Of a stretch of 30,779 bases of DNA, positions 8,865-17,594 are shown piece by piece. The stretch is from a virus, in the IMG/VR virus record IMGVR_UViG_3300009026_000039, positions 1-30,779 of that record; one strand, written 5' to 3'. The notes beneath the pieces were generated by a model. The model did not search any database. It saw only the letters and a list, made by a program, of their open reading frames with translations, and was not told where the DNA came from. Position 1 is the stretch's first letter, and the number at the start of each line of letters is the position of its first letter. A program made the translations under genes and the position numbers.

Positions 8865-8993
8865 AGATTTACTTTTAAAATATAATAATTATAATATGCA
8901 CAATCTTTGGGTTGTGTATATTTATTTTATAGAGGTTACATAACCCAAAATTATAACTCTTTATAGAGATTTTTAAGACATACCATTATATAC
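8865..8993 (+). promoter_or_regulatory. Structured leader of the 968-aa fibre gene
   Basis: This unusually long intergenic leader holds a hairpin ATGCACAA (8896-8903) with TTGTGTAT (8912-8919, one G-U pair). The late-type motif TATTTATT follows at 8919-8926. Then come a GGTTA-CA-TAACC palindrome (about 8934-8945) and a small CTCT-TTAT-AGAG hairpin. The gene starts 67 bases after the motif. The structures could tune expression of the largest fibre. No small gene is seen here. Confidence 0.4.
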
Positions 8994-11900
8994 ATGGCAA
9001 ATAGAAAAAATACGTTTTTAATAAAACGTTCAAATGTTGCTGGCAAAGTTCCAACAGCTGGTGATTTACAATTAGGTGAATTAGCAATAAATACTAGTGA
9101 CGTAATCCTTTACGCATCTGGAACCACGGCTAATTCAATACTTCCAATTGGTTGGGATAGAGTTGCTAGAACTGGTGATACAATGACTGGTAATTTATAC
9201 GCACCTTATATTTCTGCCACAACAATATCTGCTACAACATATCTTAATTTGCCATCAATGACTGGTTCTTATCTACCTTTGAGTGGTGGAACTGTTTTTG
9301 GTCCAACAATTTATACTGGTGGTTTAACAGCCAACACACTAAATGTGACTGGTTTAACTCAAACTAGTGGTATCACATCTACTGGTGGTATTACATTCAA
9401 ACAAGTAACTATAAACAGTTCATATACTGCCACTACTAGTGATTATATGATAGATGTAACTGGTGGTACATTTACTGTTACTTTACCTTCAGCTGTTGGT
9501 ATTCAAGGTAGATTATTGGTTATTAAAAATAATGGTGGGGGTGCTGTTACAGTTGACCCTTACGGTAGTGAAACAATAGACGGAAAACTTTTTGTTATTT
9601 TGGGTGAAACAAACTCAATACAAATAGCTAGTAACGGAACAGAATGGGTAGCGTTGGGTTATAATATATCAACAGTTAACTCATCTACTGGTGTGTTTGA
9701 ATTTACTGGGTTAACAAAATTGACTAGTAGTACATTTAGGGTAGGGCCAATCAAGGGTTGGATAGTTGATGATACGACAAACCCTTTAAGCCCTCAATTA
9801 TATTATGTAACTTATAGTGGTGGTACTCATACTGCAACTTATCTTAATACCTCAACTGAAACTTGGGTTTATTTAACTAGTGGTGGTACAATATCACAAT
9901 CAAACATTAATTTGACTGAGAAACAAAGAAGACAAAATATATTCTTAGGTAAATTAGGTCACGCTGATAAAACAAATATTATTAATGCGTTTAGTCAACC
10001 AGATTTTGTATTATCACCATTATCACAATTACGTGATATGTTTGACCCTATTGGTTTTGTTAATGAGGGAATTACAGCGTCAGCGAATGGTGCTAATCTA
10101 AGTTTTAATACTAGTGCTGGGTATTTACATGGTTTAGGTATCAATTTTGCGAATGACACATTAAACCCTAACGCAATTTATGTTTCTGGGACTTCACCTT
10201 GTACTTTTCAATATAGAACTCAAACTGGTGGTACAGCATCTAATGTTACTGTAATTGACCCAACAAAATATGATGTTGGTGGTGTAATAACTTCATTATC
10301 TGGTACCAAAGCAACTAACCAAAGAATTTATTTAGTTCAAAATGGGGTGTTTAGAGTTCAATACGGACAAACAGAATATTCAACGTTAGCTCAAGCTATT
10401 GCTGCTATTGCATCAGAACCTTTTATTGAGTTTACTAATTTTCAAAATAACGGTATTTTGATTGGTATACTTTCAGTATTAAGTTCTGCAACTGATTTAA
10501 CCGATGATAGTAAAGCTATATTTTTTAATGTATCAAAATTTGGTGATTCAGCTGGAGCAGCTGGTGGAGCAGCAACAACTACATTACAACAAGCATACAA
10601 CAACTCTGTAAATCCAGAAATAACTACAAATTCAACGTTAGATGCTTTATCAATCAAAAATGGTACTGGAAATGCTGATAATACAACTAATTTAATAGAA
10701 GGATTAAATACTGCTGGTAATACTACATCATTAATAAGAGCTGACGGTTATATTTCTGGTACAACATTCCAATCAAATGGTTTTAGAGCAAACAATAATG
10801 GAATTACAGCAACTACAATATCAGCTACTACATATTCTAACTTACCTATCGATGTAAGAGTAACTGGTGGTACTTATAGTTCTGGAACTGCTACATTTAC
10901 CAATAACACTGGGGGTACGTTCACAGTAACTGGTTTCAGTGATGGTGGTGGTAGTACATTTAGTGGTGGGACTGTTACTGGTCCAACAACATTTACGAAT
11001 GGTTTAACTGCAACAACTATTTCTGCTACTACATATTTTAATTTACCAGTAAATACTGATGTATTTGTAACTGGTGCGACTTATTCTAATAATACATTTA
11101 CATATACCAATAATACTGGTGGTACATTTAATGTATTATTTAATACTGTTACTGGTCTTACAGTTAATGGTAATTTAACAGTAACTGGGGGTACTCAATC
11201 ATTATTCTCTGGGTTTAGTTCAGTTGAAATGGTTAAGATTATTCAGTCTGGTTCTGGTGATGCATTTGTTGTTCAAGACCAAGCTAACGGTGATACATCT
11301 CATTTTGTTATCAACGCAAGTGGTAATACTGCTATTGGTTTAACAGCACCTATAGGTAATGATAAATTAACAGTATCTGGAAATACAACAATATATGGTA
11401 CTTTGAGTGCAACTACATATGCTGGTTTACCAAATGCTGGTGTGTTAGTTGTCCCAATAGCAACGTCTAGTGTTGCAATAGGTACTGGTTCAAATGATTA
11501 CTATCTAAATTTTAAAATACCTTATAATTTAACTATAAGTAAAGTTGATTTTTCAGTTTCAACCGCTGGTTCTGATAGTGTTAGGATAGGTATTTATAGA
11601 GGTCAAGATTTAACAGCTGTTTTGGTTGGTCAGAGTACTGGTGGTACAGTTTCAACATTAAATTCTGTTCCAATAGTTGCTGAATCTGGACAAAATTTAA
11701 CCTTTAGTGGTGGTAGTTGGATTGTTATTGGTGTGGCTGTTGGTGGGACAACGACTAACTTATATGGTTCTGCTTGTCCATCTAATAATTTAATAGCTTG
11801 GACGAATACAACAGATAGTGCTGGCGGTTTCCCAGCCAATCCTAGGAGTAAAGGTGGTACTAGAACTAGTTTTCCTTCAATTGAATTAACACTTGCTTAA
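8994..11900 (+). CDS. Large tail fibre / receptor-binding appendage protein
   Basis: A 968-aa fibre. The N-terminus, LIKRSNVAGKVPTAGDLQLG then ELAINTSDVILYASG, is the common particle-attachment module. Around residues 145-225 lies a beta module with TVTLPSAVGIQGRLLVIKN and TVDPYGSETIDGK, frequent in phage fibres. A central globular part (about 245-520) is not repetitive. Residues 530-830 return to Gly/Thr-rich repeats, including four TTISATTYxNLP-type units and VTGGTYSSGTATFTNNTGGT. The C-terminal 150 residues (from about 820) form a distinct beta-rich tip, probably the receptor-binding end. It shares modules with the preceding fibre, which fits duplication and exchange. Sequence gives no receptor specificity. 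Confidence 0.75.
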   Translation: MANRKNTFLIKRSNVAGKVPTAGDLQLGELAINTSDVILYASGTTANSILPIGWDRVARTGDTMTGNLYAPYISATTISATTYLNLPSMTGSYLPLSGGTVFGPTIYTGGLTANTLNVTGLTQTSGITSTGGITFKQVTINSSYTATTSDYMIDVTGGTFTVTLPSAVGIQGRLLVIKNNGGGAVTVDPYGSETIDGKLFVILGETNSIQIASNGTEWVALGYNISTVNSSTGVFEFTGLTKLTSSTFRVGPIKGWIVDDTTNPLSPQLYYVTYSGGTHTATYLNTSTETWVYLTSGGTISQSNINLTEKQRRQNIFLGKLGHADKTNIINAFSQPDFVLSPLSQLRDMFDPIGFVNEGITASANGANLSFNTSAGYLHGLGINFANDTLNPNAIYVSGTSPCTFQYRTQTGGTASNVTVIDPTKYDVGGVITSLSGTKATNQRIYLVQNGVFRVQYGQTEYSTLAQAIAAIASEPFIEFTNFQNNGILIGILSVLSSATDLTDDSKAIFFNVSKFGDSAGAAGGAATTTLQQAYNNSVNPEITTNSTLDALSIKNGTGNADNTTNLIEGLNTAGNTTSLIRADGYISGTTFQSNGFRANNNGITATTISATTYSNLPIDVRVTGGTYSSGTATFTNNTGGTFTVTGFSDGGGSTFSGGTVTGPTTFTNGLTATTISATTYFNLPVNTDVFVTGATYSNNTFTYTNNTGGTFNVLFNTVTGLTVNGNLTVTGGTQSLFSGFSSVEMVKIIQSGSGDAFVVQDQANGDTSHFVINASGNTAIGLTAPIGNDKLTVSGNTTIYGTLSATTYAGLPNAGVLVVPIATSSVAIGTGSNDYYLNFKIPYNLTISKVDFSVSTAGSDSVRIGIYRGQDLTAVLVGQSTGGTVSTLNSVPIVAESGQNLTFSGGSWIVIGVAVGGTTTNLYGSACPSNNLIAWTNTTDSAGGFPANPRSKGGTRTSFPSIELTLA
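9211..11432 (+). repeat. Dispersed coding repeats (TTISATTYxNLP units) within the large fibre gene
   Basis: Near-identical short units occur at about 9211-9256, 10805-10848, 11005-11048 and, in shortened form, 11405-11432. They encode ATTISATTYLNLP, ATTISATTYSNLP, ATTISATTYFNLP and LSATTYAGLP. They mark boundaries between fibre modules and would favour recombination within the gene. Confidence 0.7.
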
Positions 11901-11910
11901 AATTAATAAT

Positions 11911-12456
11911 ATGGATAATATAAAGATAGAATTTTTAGGTTATGGTGCTGAAGTTACCATCGGACAATTAAATGATTTACAATCAAATTATATCTTGGCA
12001 CATCAAATTGAATGTAATACTAATGTACCTATTTTAGACCAAAACAATCAACTAACCTACGAGAATTGGAGTAGTGTTAATAGTCATGCTTCATTTTACG
12101 GTGCTTCATATAGTAGTTGTCAAATTAATATATTGGTTAATGATGAGCCGTATACTTTATCAAATAGGGTAGAGGTAAACGACTATGTTGTAAAGGAAAA
12201 TAATAGTAATTATTTAATTTCAATACAACATTTAAATGGTACTATTTTTAATTATGAATTTGAAGTTGATAATTTTGATGAAACTAAATTAGTTTTTTTA
12301 ATTAAAAATATTGATAGTTTATTTTGGGGTGAATTAATTTATGGTTTAGAATACGATAATAATATATTAACTAGTATTGGTGAAATAAATGTTAATTATC
12401 ATTTTGAAAACATACTAATAAAAAATAATATGGTATCACCTATACAAAAAATATAA
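11911..12456 (+). CDS. Unknown protein downstream of the fibre gene
   Basis: A 181-aa acidic, Asn-rich protein starting MDNIKIEFLGYGAEVTIGQL. A longer form could start at a TTG at 11893, inside the end of the fibre gene; the ATG at 11911, 10 bases after the fibre stop, is preferred. No signal peptide, membrane segment or motif is recognised. It closes the plus-strand fibre operon, so a fibre-assembly chaperone or accessory virion protein is possible, but this is only positional. It converges with HEG2, with 58 bases between the two stops and no clear terminator. Confidence 0.6.
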   Translation: MDNIKIEFLGYGAEVTIGQLNDLQSNYILAHQIECNTNVPILDQNNQLTYENWSSVNSHASFYGASYSSCQINILVNDEPYTLSNRVEVNDYVVKENNSNYLISIQHLNGTIFNYEFEVDNFDETKLVFLIKNIDSLFWGELIYGLEYDNNILTSIGEINVNYHFENILIKNNMVSPIQKI

Positions 12457-12495
12457 TAAAAAGCACATCTGGATACAGTTAATTATTTCCATCTT

Positions 12496-12565
12496 TTATT
12501 CAACAACAATAGGTTTAGTGTTGTGTGCTGGTGGAGCTGGAGGTTTGGTTATTATAACATGTTGG
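12496..12565 (-). pseudogene. Possible gene tail overlapping the end of HEG2 in another frame
   Basis: A minus-strand frame different from HEG2 reads HVIITKPPAPPAHNTKPIVV followed by Glu and TAA at 12496-12498. It looks like a proline-rich C-terminus rather than random sequence, but has no visible start of its own. It may be the stranded 3' end of a gene interrupted when HEG2 arrived. Chance remains possible for so short a stretch. Confidence 0.3.
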
Positions 12566-14371
12566 TATTATCTTTAAAATATATTTTTTATTACCACAAT
12601 CATAGATTCTATTAAAACCCCTTTCTTCCATTATTTCACGTTCCGTTTTGTTTTTATCAAAACCTTCTTTAACTAGAACGTCTTTTCTGTATTTAAATCT
12701 ATATTCTCGTTTACAATTATTAATATAGAAATAATTTGGTTTTGAATTATGTATAAATTCAAATCCCAATTTTTTATACAATTGACCTTGACTCCATCTT
12801 CTATCAGCATAACTAATAATCTCATTGGGTTTATATGTCTTTATAAAGTATTTTAATAATTTATCAGCTCCACCTATAACCGTTGTATCTAGTTTATTAC
12901 AGAATCTAAATAATTCATATGCGTCTTCAATTGAATTATTACCCATTGATTTTCTTAAACAACCAAATGTCATAAGACTAACCAACTCATCATCATAATA
13001 TAACCCTATATTATATTTAGAGTTAATACCACCTTGAATATGGTTATTGTTAAGAAATTCTTTAGCTTCTTTTGAAGATATCTCTTTAATAATACATTTT
13101 CTACCGTATATTTTGATAGGTGTTAACCCTAAGATATTCATTAATCTAGATTTAACAATATCTTGTTTATATAACCATTCATCTTCAAATATGTGAATTA
13201 ATTGAATACCTTGTTTTTCACATTCAATTGTTTTATTTAGATGGTAATTATTTATTTTAAATTTCTCAGAATGCCAATATAAACCATCAAATTCGATTGC
13301 TATATTATGTGATGGTATGTATATATCTAATTCTAATGGTTGTATTATTTTTCTAGTGTTTTCTTCAAATAATAATTTTAATGAAGAAATAAATTCTTTA
13401 ACTTCACCTTCTGATTTATCATACCTAAGACTACATTTAGGGCAATCTTGTTTTTTTGAAACGTGATTATTAGGTGATTGTTTAAAAATCCCATGTTCTT
13501 TACATATTATATCAATATATGTTTTATTATTGGTATAAGTAACCAAAGAATAATCGTATTTATCACCATGAACTGAATTAGCACAATAGATAAAGTTTTT
13601 ATTAGTTTTTTTTTGGTTATTAACACATTTAGGACAACCACTACCACTCAAATGATTATTTGGTTTTGTTAAAAAACTACCATGTTCTTTACATATAATC
13701 TCTACTTTAGTTTTATTATCAATATAATTAACCAAAGAATAATCGTATTTATCGCCATGGACTTGTTTAGCCTTTTTAATAAAACCATTAGTATTTTCTT
13801 TTTTTAATAAATTACCACAAATAGGACAACCTTGTTTATTTGAAATATGATTTGTTGGTGCTTGATTAAATGTTCCGTGTTCTGGACATATTATTTTTAC
13901 TTTTGTTGTTGAATCTATATAGTCAACTAGAGAGTAATCGTATTTATCACCATGAATAATTTTAGCCTCACCTATAAATTGGCTTGTTGTTTTATTTATC
14001 CCAACACATTTTGGACAACCATTACCAGATAAATGACTATGTGGTATTTGATTAAAAATACCATGTTCTTTACATATTATATCAATCTTAGTTACTGAGT
14101 CAATATAATTAACCAACGAATAATCGTATTTATCACCATGAATTAACTTAACTTTATTGATATATTCATTATTCGTTATTTTATTCATACCACATTTTGG
14201 ACAACCTTGACCAATCAAATGTTTTTTTGGTGTTTGTTCAAAAATACCATGTTTAAAACATTTTATTTCAACTTTAGTTGTATTATTAGTATAATTAACC
14301 AACGAATAATCGTATTTATCACCATGAATTAACTTAACTTTATCAATAAAGTTAATAGTTTTATTCACCAT
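12515..14371 (-). CDS. HEG2: modular VSR/EDxHD-like putative homing endonuclease with five zinc-ribbon repeats
   Basis: A 618-aa paralogue of HEG1. Five very similar repeats (about residues 7-61, 69-124, 130-187, 196-250, 259-315) carry HGDKYDYSLVNY, CxxHG, H and CPxC. The nuclease core is PLELDIYIPSHNIAIEFDG then LYWH, giving candidate D349, E360, H367 and H377, and ends IHIFEDEW. The GNAT-like domain follows, with VIGGADKLLKYF and GQLYKKLGF. The C-terminus extends beyond the family's usual DCGNKKYxLxI end by about 16 residues rich in Ser and Thr, apparently read through foreign sequence. The ATG at 14371 overlaps the end of a broken small ORF. A strong host-type promoter lies at 14552-14583. 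The order suggests a unit inserted just before the sheath gene, pointing away from it. Confidence 0.8.
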   Translation of the reverse strand: MVNKTINFIDKVKLIHGDKYDYSLVNYTNNTTKVEIKCFKHGIFEQTPKKHLIGQGCPKCGMNKITNNEYINKVKLIHGDKYDYSLVNYIDSVTKIDIICKEHGIFNQIPHSHLSGNGCPKCVGINKTTSQFIGEAKIIHGDKYDYSLVDYIDSTTKVKIICPEHGTFNQAPTNHISNKQGCPICGNLLKKENTNGFIKKAKQVHGDKYDYSLVNYIDNKTKVEIICKEHGSFLTKPNNHLSGSGCPKCVNNQKKTNKNFIYCANSVHGDKYDYSLVTYTNNKTYIDIICKEHGIFKQSPNNHVSKKQDCPKCSLRYDKSEGEVKEFISSLKLLFEENTRKIIQPLELDIYIPSHNIAIEFDGLYWHSEKFKINNYHLNKTIECEKQGIQLIHIFEDEWLYKQDIVKSRLMNILGLTPIKIYGRKCIIKEISSKEAKEFLNNNHIQGGINSKYNIGLYYDDELVSLMTFGCLRKSMGNNSIEDAYELFRFCNKLDTTVIGGADKLLKYFIKTYKPNEIISYADRRWSQGQLYKKLGFEFIHNSKPNYFYINNCKREYRFKYRKDVLVKEGFDKNKTEREIMEERGFNRIYDCGNKKYILKIIPTCYNNQTSSSTSTQH

Positions 14372-14528
14372 ACATATCTTCTTTATCTTTATTTTGAGGT
14401 TTTAAGATACAATTACGTTTAATTCATAATTCTGTATATGCAAACATTTTAAGACCATTATCTTCACAATACTTTTTAAGTATTTGGTGGGTATTTGTTG
14501 TTATTTTTAAGTTTTTATCTCTTTTCAT
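14361..14528 (-). pseudogene. Small gene with an in-frame TGA, upstream of HEG2
   Basis: From the ATG at 14528 the frame reads MKRDKNLKITTNTHQILKKY, then CEDNGLKMFAYTEL, a TGA at 14424-14426, and continues in the same frame IKRNCILKPQNKDKEDMYGE to TAA at 14361. Both halves look like one 55-residue, Lys-rich helical protein of the small phage type (xTHxxLKxYCxxNGLKM...). TGA is a normal stop elsewhere in the window, so a nonsense mutation is more likely than recoding. Its end overlaps the HEG2 ATG by 11 bases, so it is the first cistron of the HEG2 transcript. A 34-residue product may still be made. Confidence 0.5.
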
Positions 14529-14551
14529 TGTGTTTTTAATAGTATATATGA

Positions 14552-14583
14552 CAAAAGTATGAAAAAAATCATAATAAAACAAA
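14552..14583 (-). promoter_or_regulatory. Host-type promoter for the HEG2 operon
   Basis: On the minus strand TTTG (14583-14580) and TACTTTTG (14559-14552) are separated by exactly 20 bases. This is a full match to the Bacteroidetes TTTG-N19/20-TAnnTTTG promoter. Transcription would start about 20 bases before the small ORF. Confidence 0.65.
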
Positions 14584-14593
14584 TTATTAATTT

Positions 14594-14631
14594 TTTTTTT
14601 CAATTCTTTTGAAAAAAACTTAATATTTATA
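14594..14631 (+). promoter_or_regulatory. Late-type TATTTATA motif and AT hairpin upstream of the sheath gene
   Basis: TATTTATA lies at 14624-14631, 48 bases before the sheath ATG. Just upstream, TTTTTTTCAA (14594-14603) pairs with TTGAAAAAAA (14609-14618). The hairpin is only A/T rich and may be incidental. The 300-base gap 14372-14679 otherwise holds the small broken ORF and the HEG2 promoter. Confidence 0.5.
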
Positions 14632-14679
14632 ATAAAGAACTGAATAAAGTAAATAATAACAAAAACAAAAAAAGAAACT

Positions 14680-17544
14680 ATGCCAAATCAAGTATTTGTT
14701 TCCCCAGGCGTATACACGTCTGAAAGAGACTTAACATTTATAACACGTAACGTTGGTGTTACAACTTTAGGTATGGTTGGTGAGACTAAAATCGGTCCAG
14801 CATTCCAACCTATTTTTATTACCAATTATGATGAATTCAATTCATTCTTTGGTGGTTTAGATGCTACTGTAATTAAAGACAATGGTGCACCAAAATATGA
14901 ATTACCTTATATTGCAAAATCATACTTATCACAATCAAACCAATTATTCGTAACAAGAGTATTAGGGTTATCTGGTTATTATGCTGGTTTATCTTGGGGT
15001 ATTGCATTGGATGCTGCATTGGATGAATCAACAGTTGTTGAAACAGCAACTAACGTATCATACGCACCATTAATTAGTTATACAGCTACTTCTGCTGGTA
15101 CAATCGTAACATTAGTATCTACTGAACCTACAATTCAAACCCTTATTGATAACGGACAATTAAGTTCACAATTAGCATTTTTAGGTAATGCAAGTATTGG
15201 TACAGTAACAGTTCCTCCCATTCCAGTAGAATACTATAAAAGTGGTTCATCATTCTACGGTGCTAGTTTTAGTTTGTCAGTTAATGCTAATAACTTATTG
15301 ACACATGGAACTGGTATTATAACTGGTACTACATCTGGTGATGTTACTAATTATAGTGGTTCTTCTTACACTGATGTTGAAAACCAAATAGTTGCTTTGT
15401 TACGTTCTAGAGGTTCTGTTGATACTAGTAGTCAATTACCATTATTCGAAATAACTGGTTCAACTAACATTGGATTTGATTCAACAGTAACTAGTTCTGT
15501 TAATGACCCACTTGGTGTATTTTCAATTAGTGGTACATCAACTAGACAAGGTGCTTTTGATTATACGTTGTCATTTGATTCAACTAAAACTAGTAAAATT
15601 AATAAAGTATTAGGGAGAAATAATGATGATGGTAACACAGCATTATTTGTTGAGGAATATTTTGAAAATTTATTTAACACAAATAATAAATTAAAAAAGA
15701 TTAGAGGAATTAAACAAGCGTTGGTACCATATGTTAATGAATTTAGTGATTATCTACAAGAATTTCAACCAGCTATTACTCCATGGGTAGTTTCTGAGTT
15801 ACGTGGTAATAAAGTATTGAAATTATTTAGATTTACAACAATTACTGATGGTAATGCAGCTAATGAACAATTTAAAATTTCTATCGTTAACATCAGACCA
15901 GACACAAAACAATTTGATGTTCGTATTAGAGCTTTTAATGATTCAGATACATTACCTAACCCATTAGAATCTTTCTCTAACTGTGTTATGGACCCAGCGT
16001 CTAATAATTATATTGGTAGAATGATTGGTACGTTGGATGGTGTTTATAAATCTAAATCTGCATACGTTTTATTAGAAATTGATGATACAACTAATAATAG
16101 TGATGCATTCCCAGCTGGTTTCGTTGGATACCCAATCCGTGATTACCAATCTAACTCAAATACTACAGTGGTTGACCCAGCTATGTTATATAAAACTGCT
16201 TATACAGCGTCCGAAGTCAAAAATAAAGCGTATTTAGGTATTTCAAATACTGTAGGTATTGATGCGGATTTCTTTGATTATAAAGGTATACCTCAAACAA
16301 TAAACCCTAACATTTGGACTGGTTTAACTAATGGTTTCCATATGGATATTTCAGCTTCTGCTGTAACAATCGATAACGTTAAAATTTTAGTTTCTGGTAC
16401 TCCAGCTAATGGTGTATATTATTCACCAATCTTTAAATTTGACACTGGTGATTCGCAATTTAGAACTGAAGCTGGTTTAATTGGTGGTCCTTATGAAAAA
16501 TTAAACGCTCGTAAATTTACTTTTGTACCTTACGGTGGTTTTGATGGATGGGATGATTATAGAACAAGAAGAACAAACACTGATAAATACACAATAAATG
16601 GTACTTATGGTGCTTCTGGTTTACTTAGTGGAACATTTAAAAATAGAACATTAACAAGTGGTGATTTAGGTATTAATTCTGATTACTATGCTTACTTAGA
16701 AGGAATTTGGACATTCAAAAATCCAGAAGCTGTTAATATCAACATTTTTGCAACACCAGGTATTGATAACTGGGATAATACTAACTTAGTTGAAGCTGCA
16801 ATTGAAATGACTGAAATCGATAGAGCCGATTCATTATACATCATGACAACACCAGATACTTCTGCTGATGGTCAAATATTAGATGTAAATGAGGTTGTTG
16901 ATAGATTAGATGGTAACTATGATAGTAACTACTCTTGTACTTATTGGCCATGGATTCAAATTGATGATAAAGAAAATAATGTACTTATCTATACTCCACC
17001 AACACGTGATGTAGTTAGAAATATTGCTTTGACTGATAATATCTCTTACCCATGGTTCGCAGTTGCTGGGGTTAATAGAGGTGATGTTGACGCTATTCAA
17101 GCAAGAGCTAAATTAACACTTGCTGGTAGAGATATCCTTTATGATAATAGAATTAACCCAATCGCTACTTTCGCATCTGACGGTATCAAAATATGGGGTA
17201 ATAAAACACTTCAAGTTAAAGAAACAGCTCTTAACAGAATCAACGTTAGACGTTTATTGTTACAAGCTAGAAAACTTGTTTCTGCTGTTGGTATCAGATT
17301 GTTATTCGAACAAAACGATACTATCGTAAGAAACCAATTCTTAAGCCAAGTTAACCCAATCTTAGATAACATTAGAGCTCAAAGAGGTTTAACAGACTTT
17401 AGAGTCGTTCTTTCAAATGACCCAGAAGATTTCGATAAAAACCAATTAACTGGTCAAATCTTCTTGAAACCAACGCGAGCTTTAGAGTTTATTCAGGTGG
17501 AATTTGTAATAATGAACACTGGGGCTTCATTTAATAATATTTAA
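14680..17544 (+). CDS. Tail sheath protein (gp18-like)
   Basis: A 954-aa contractile sheath subunit. The N-terminus, QVFVSPGVYTSERDLTFITR and then GVTTLGMVGETKIGPAF with a YDEFNSFFGG segment, is the standard sheath opening. The C-terminal 165 residues (DNRINPIATFASDGIKIWGN, then NRINVRRLLLQARKL and the TRALEFIQVEF strand) form the conserved sheath domain that interlocks neighbours and binds the tube. T4 gp18 is 659 aa, so about 300 residues are extra, in beta-rich Ser/Thr/Gly insertions between about residues 150 and 650 that probably face outwards. Codon use is typical of the window and the gene is intact. It is flanked by HEG2 and HEG3, both on the opposite strand. Confidence 0.95.
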   Translation: MPNQVFVSPGVYTSERDLTFITRNVGVTTLGMVGETKIGPAFQPIFITNYDEFNSFFGGLDATVIKDNGAPKYELPYIAKSYLSQSNQLFVTRVLGLSGYYAGLSWGIALDAALDESTVVETATNVSYAPLISYTATSAGTIVTLVSTEPTIQTLIDNGQLSSQLAFLGNASIGTVTVPPIPVEYYKSGSSFYGASFSLSVNANNLLTHGTGIITGTTSGDVTNYSGSSYTDVENQIVALLRSRGSVDTSSQLPLFEITGSTNIGFDSTVTSSVNDPLGVFSISGTSTRQGAFDYTLSFDSTKTSKINKVLGRNNDDGNTALFVEEYFENLFNTNNKLKKIRGIKQALVPYVNEFSDYLQEFQPAITPWVVSELRGNKVLKLFRFTTITDGNAANEQFKISIVNIRPDTKQFDVRIRAFNDSDTLPNPLESFSNCVMDPASNNYIGRMIGTLDGVYKSKSAYVLLEIDDTTNNSDAFPAGFVGYPIRDYQSNSNTTVVDPAMLYKTAYTASEVKNKAYLGISNTVGIDADFFDYKGIPQTINPNIWTGLTNGFHMDISASAVTIDNVKILVSGTPANGVYYSPIFKFDTGDSQFRTEAGLIGGPYEKLNARKFTFVPYGGFDGWDDYRTRRTNTDKYTINGTYGASGLLSGTFKNRTLTSGDLGINSDYYAYLEGIWTFKNPEAVNINIFATPGIDNWDNTNLVEAAIEMTEIDRADSLYIMTTPDTSADGQILDVNEVVDRLDGNYDSNYSCTYWPWIQIDDKENNVLIYTPPTRDVVRNIALTDNISYPWFAVAGVNRGDVDAIQARAKLTLAGRDILYDNRINPIATFASDGIKIWGNKTLQVKETALNRINVRRLLLQARKLVSAVGIRLLFEQNDTIVRNQFLSQVNPILDNIRAQRGLTDFRVVLSNDPEDFDKNQLTGQIFLKPTRALEFIQVEFVIMNTGASFNNI

Positions 17545-17563
17545 AATAACCCAAATAAAAATA

Positions 17564-17594
17564 AAAAACCCTAACTTAATAAGTTGGGGTTTTT
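17564..17594. terminator. Strong bidirectional terminator between sheath and HEG3
   Basis: AAAAACCCTAACTT (17564-17577) pairs with AAGTTGGGGTTTTT (17581-17594) over 14 pairs with one G-U, around a 3-base loop, with A-runs on one side and T-runs on the other. It can end both the sheath transcript and the convergent HEG3 transcript. The HEG3 stop codon (17576-17578) lies inside it. Confidence 0.85.

Noticed and set aside
7478-11900. CRISPR-like or diversity-generating repeats in the fibre genes
   Set aside because: Repeats are in frame, variable in spacing and encode Gly/Thr beta modules. No reverse transcriptase or template/variable repeat pair is visible.
14361-14528. TGA read as Trp (alternative genetic code), as in some Bacteroidetes phages
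   Set aside because: The tail tube gene and HEG4 end sensibly at TGA, and no large gene carries in-frame TGA or TAG codons. One small ORF is not enough.
14594-14618. AT-only hairpin as a strong terminator
   Set aside because: It is made almost wholly of a T-run facing an A-run, which occurs easily by chance here. It is kept only as a note beside the sheath promoter.
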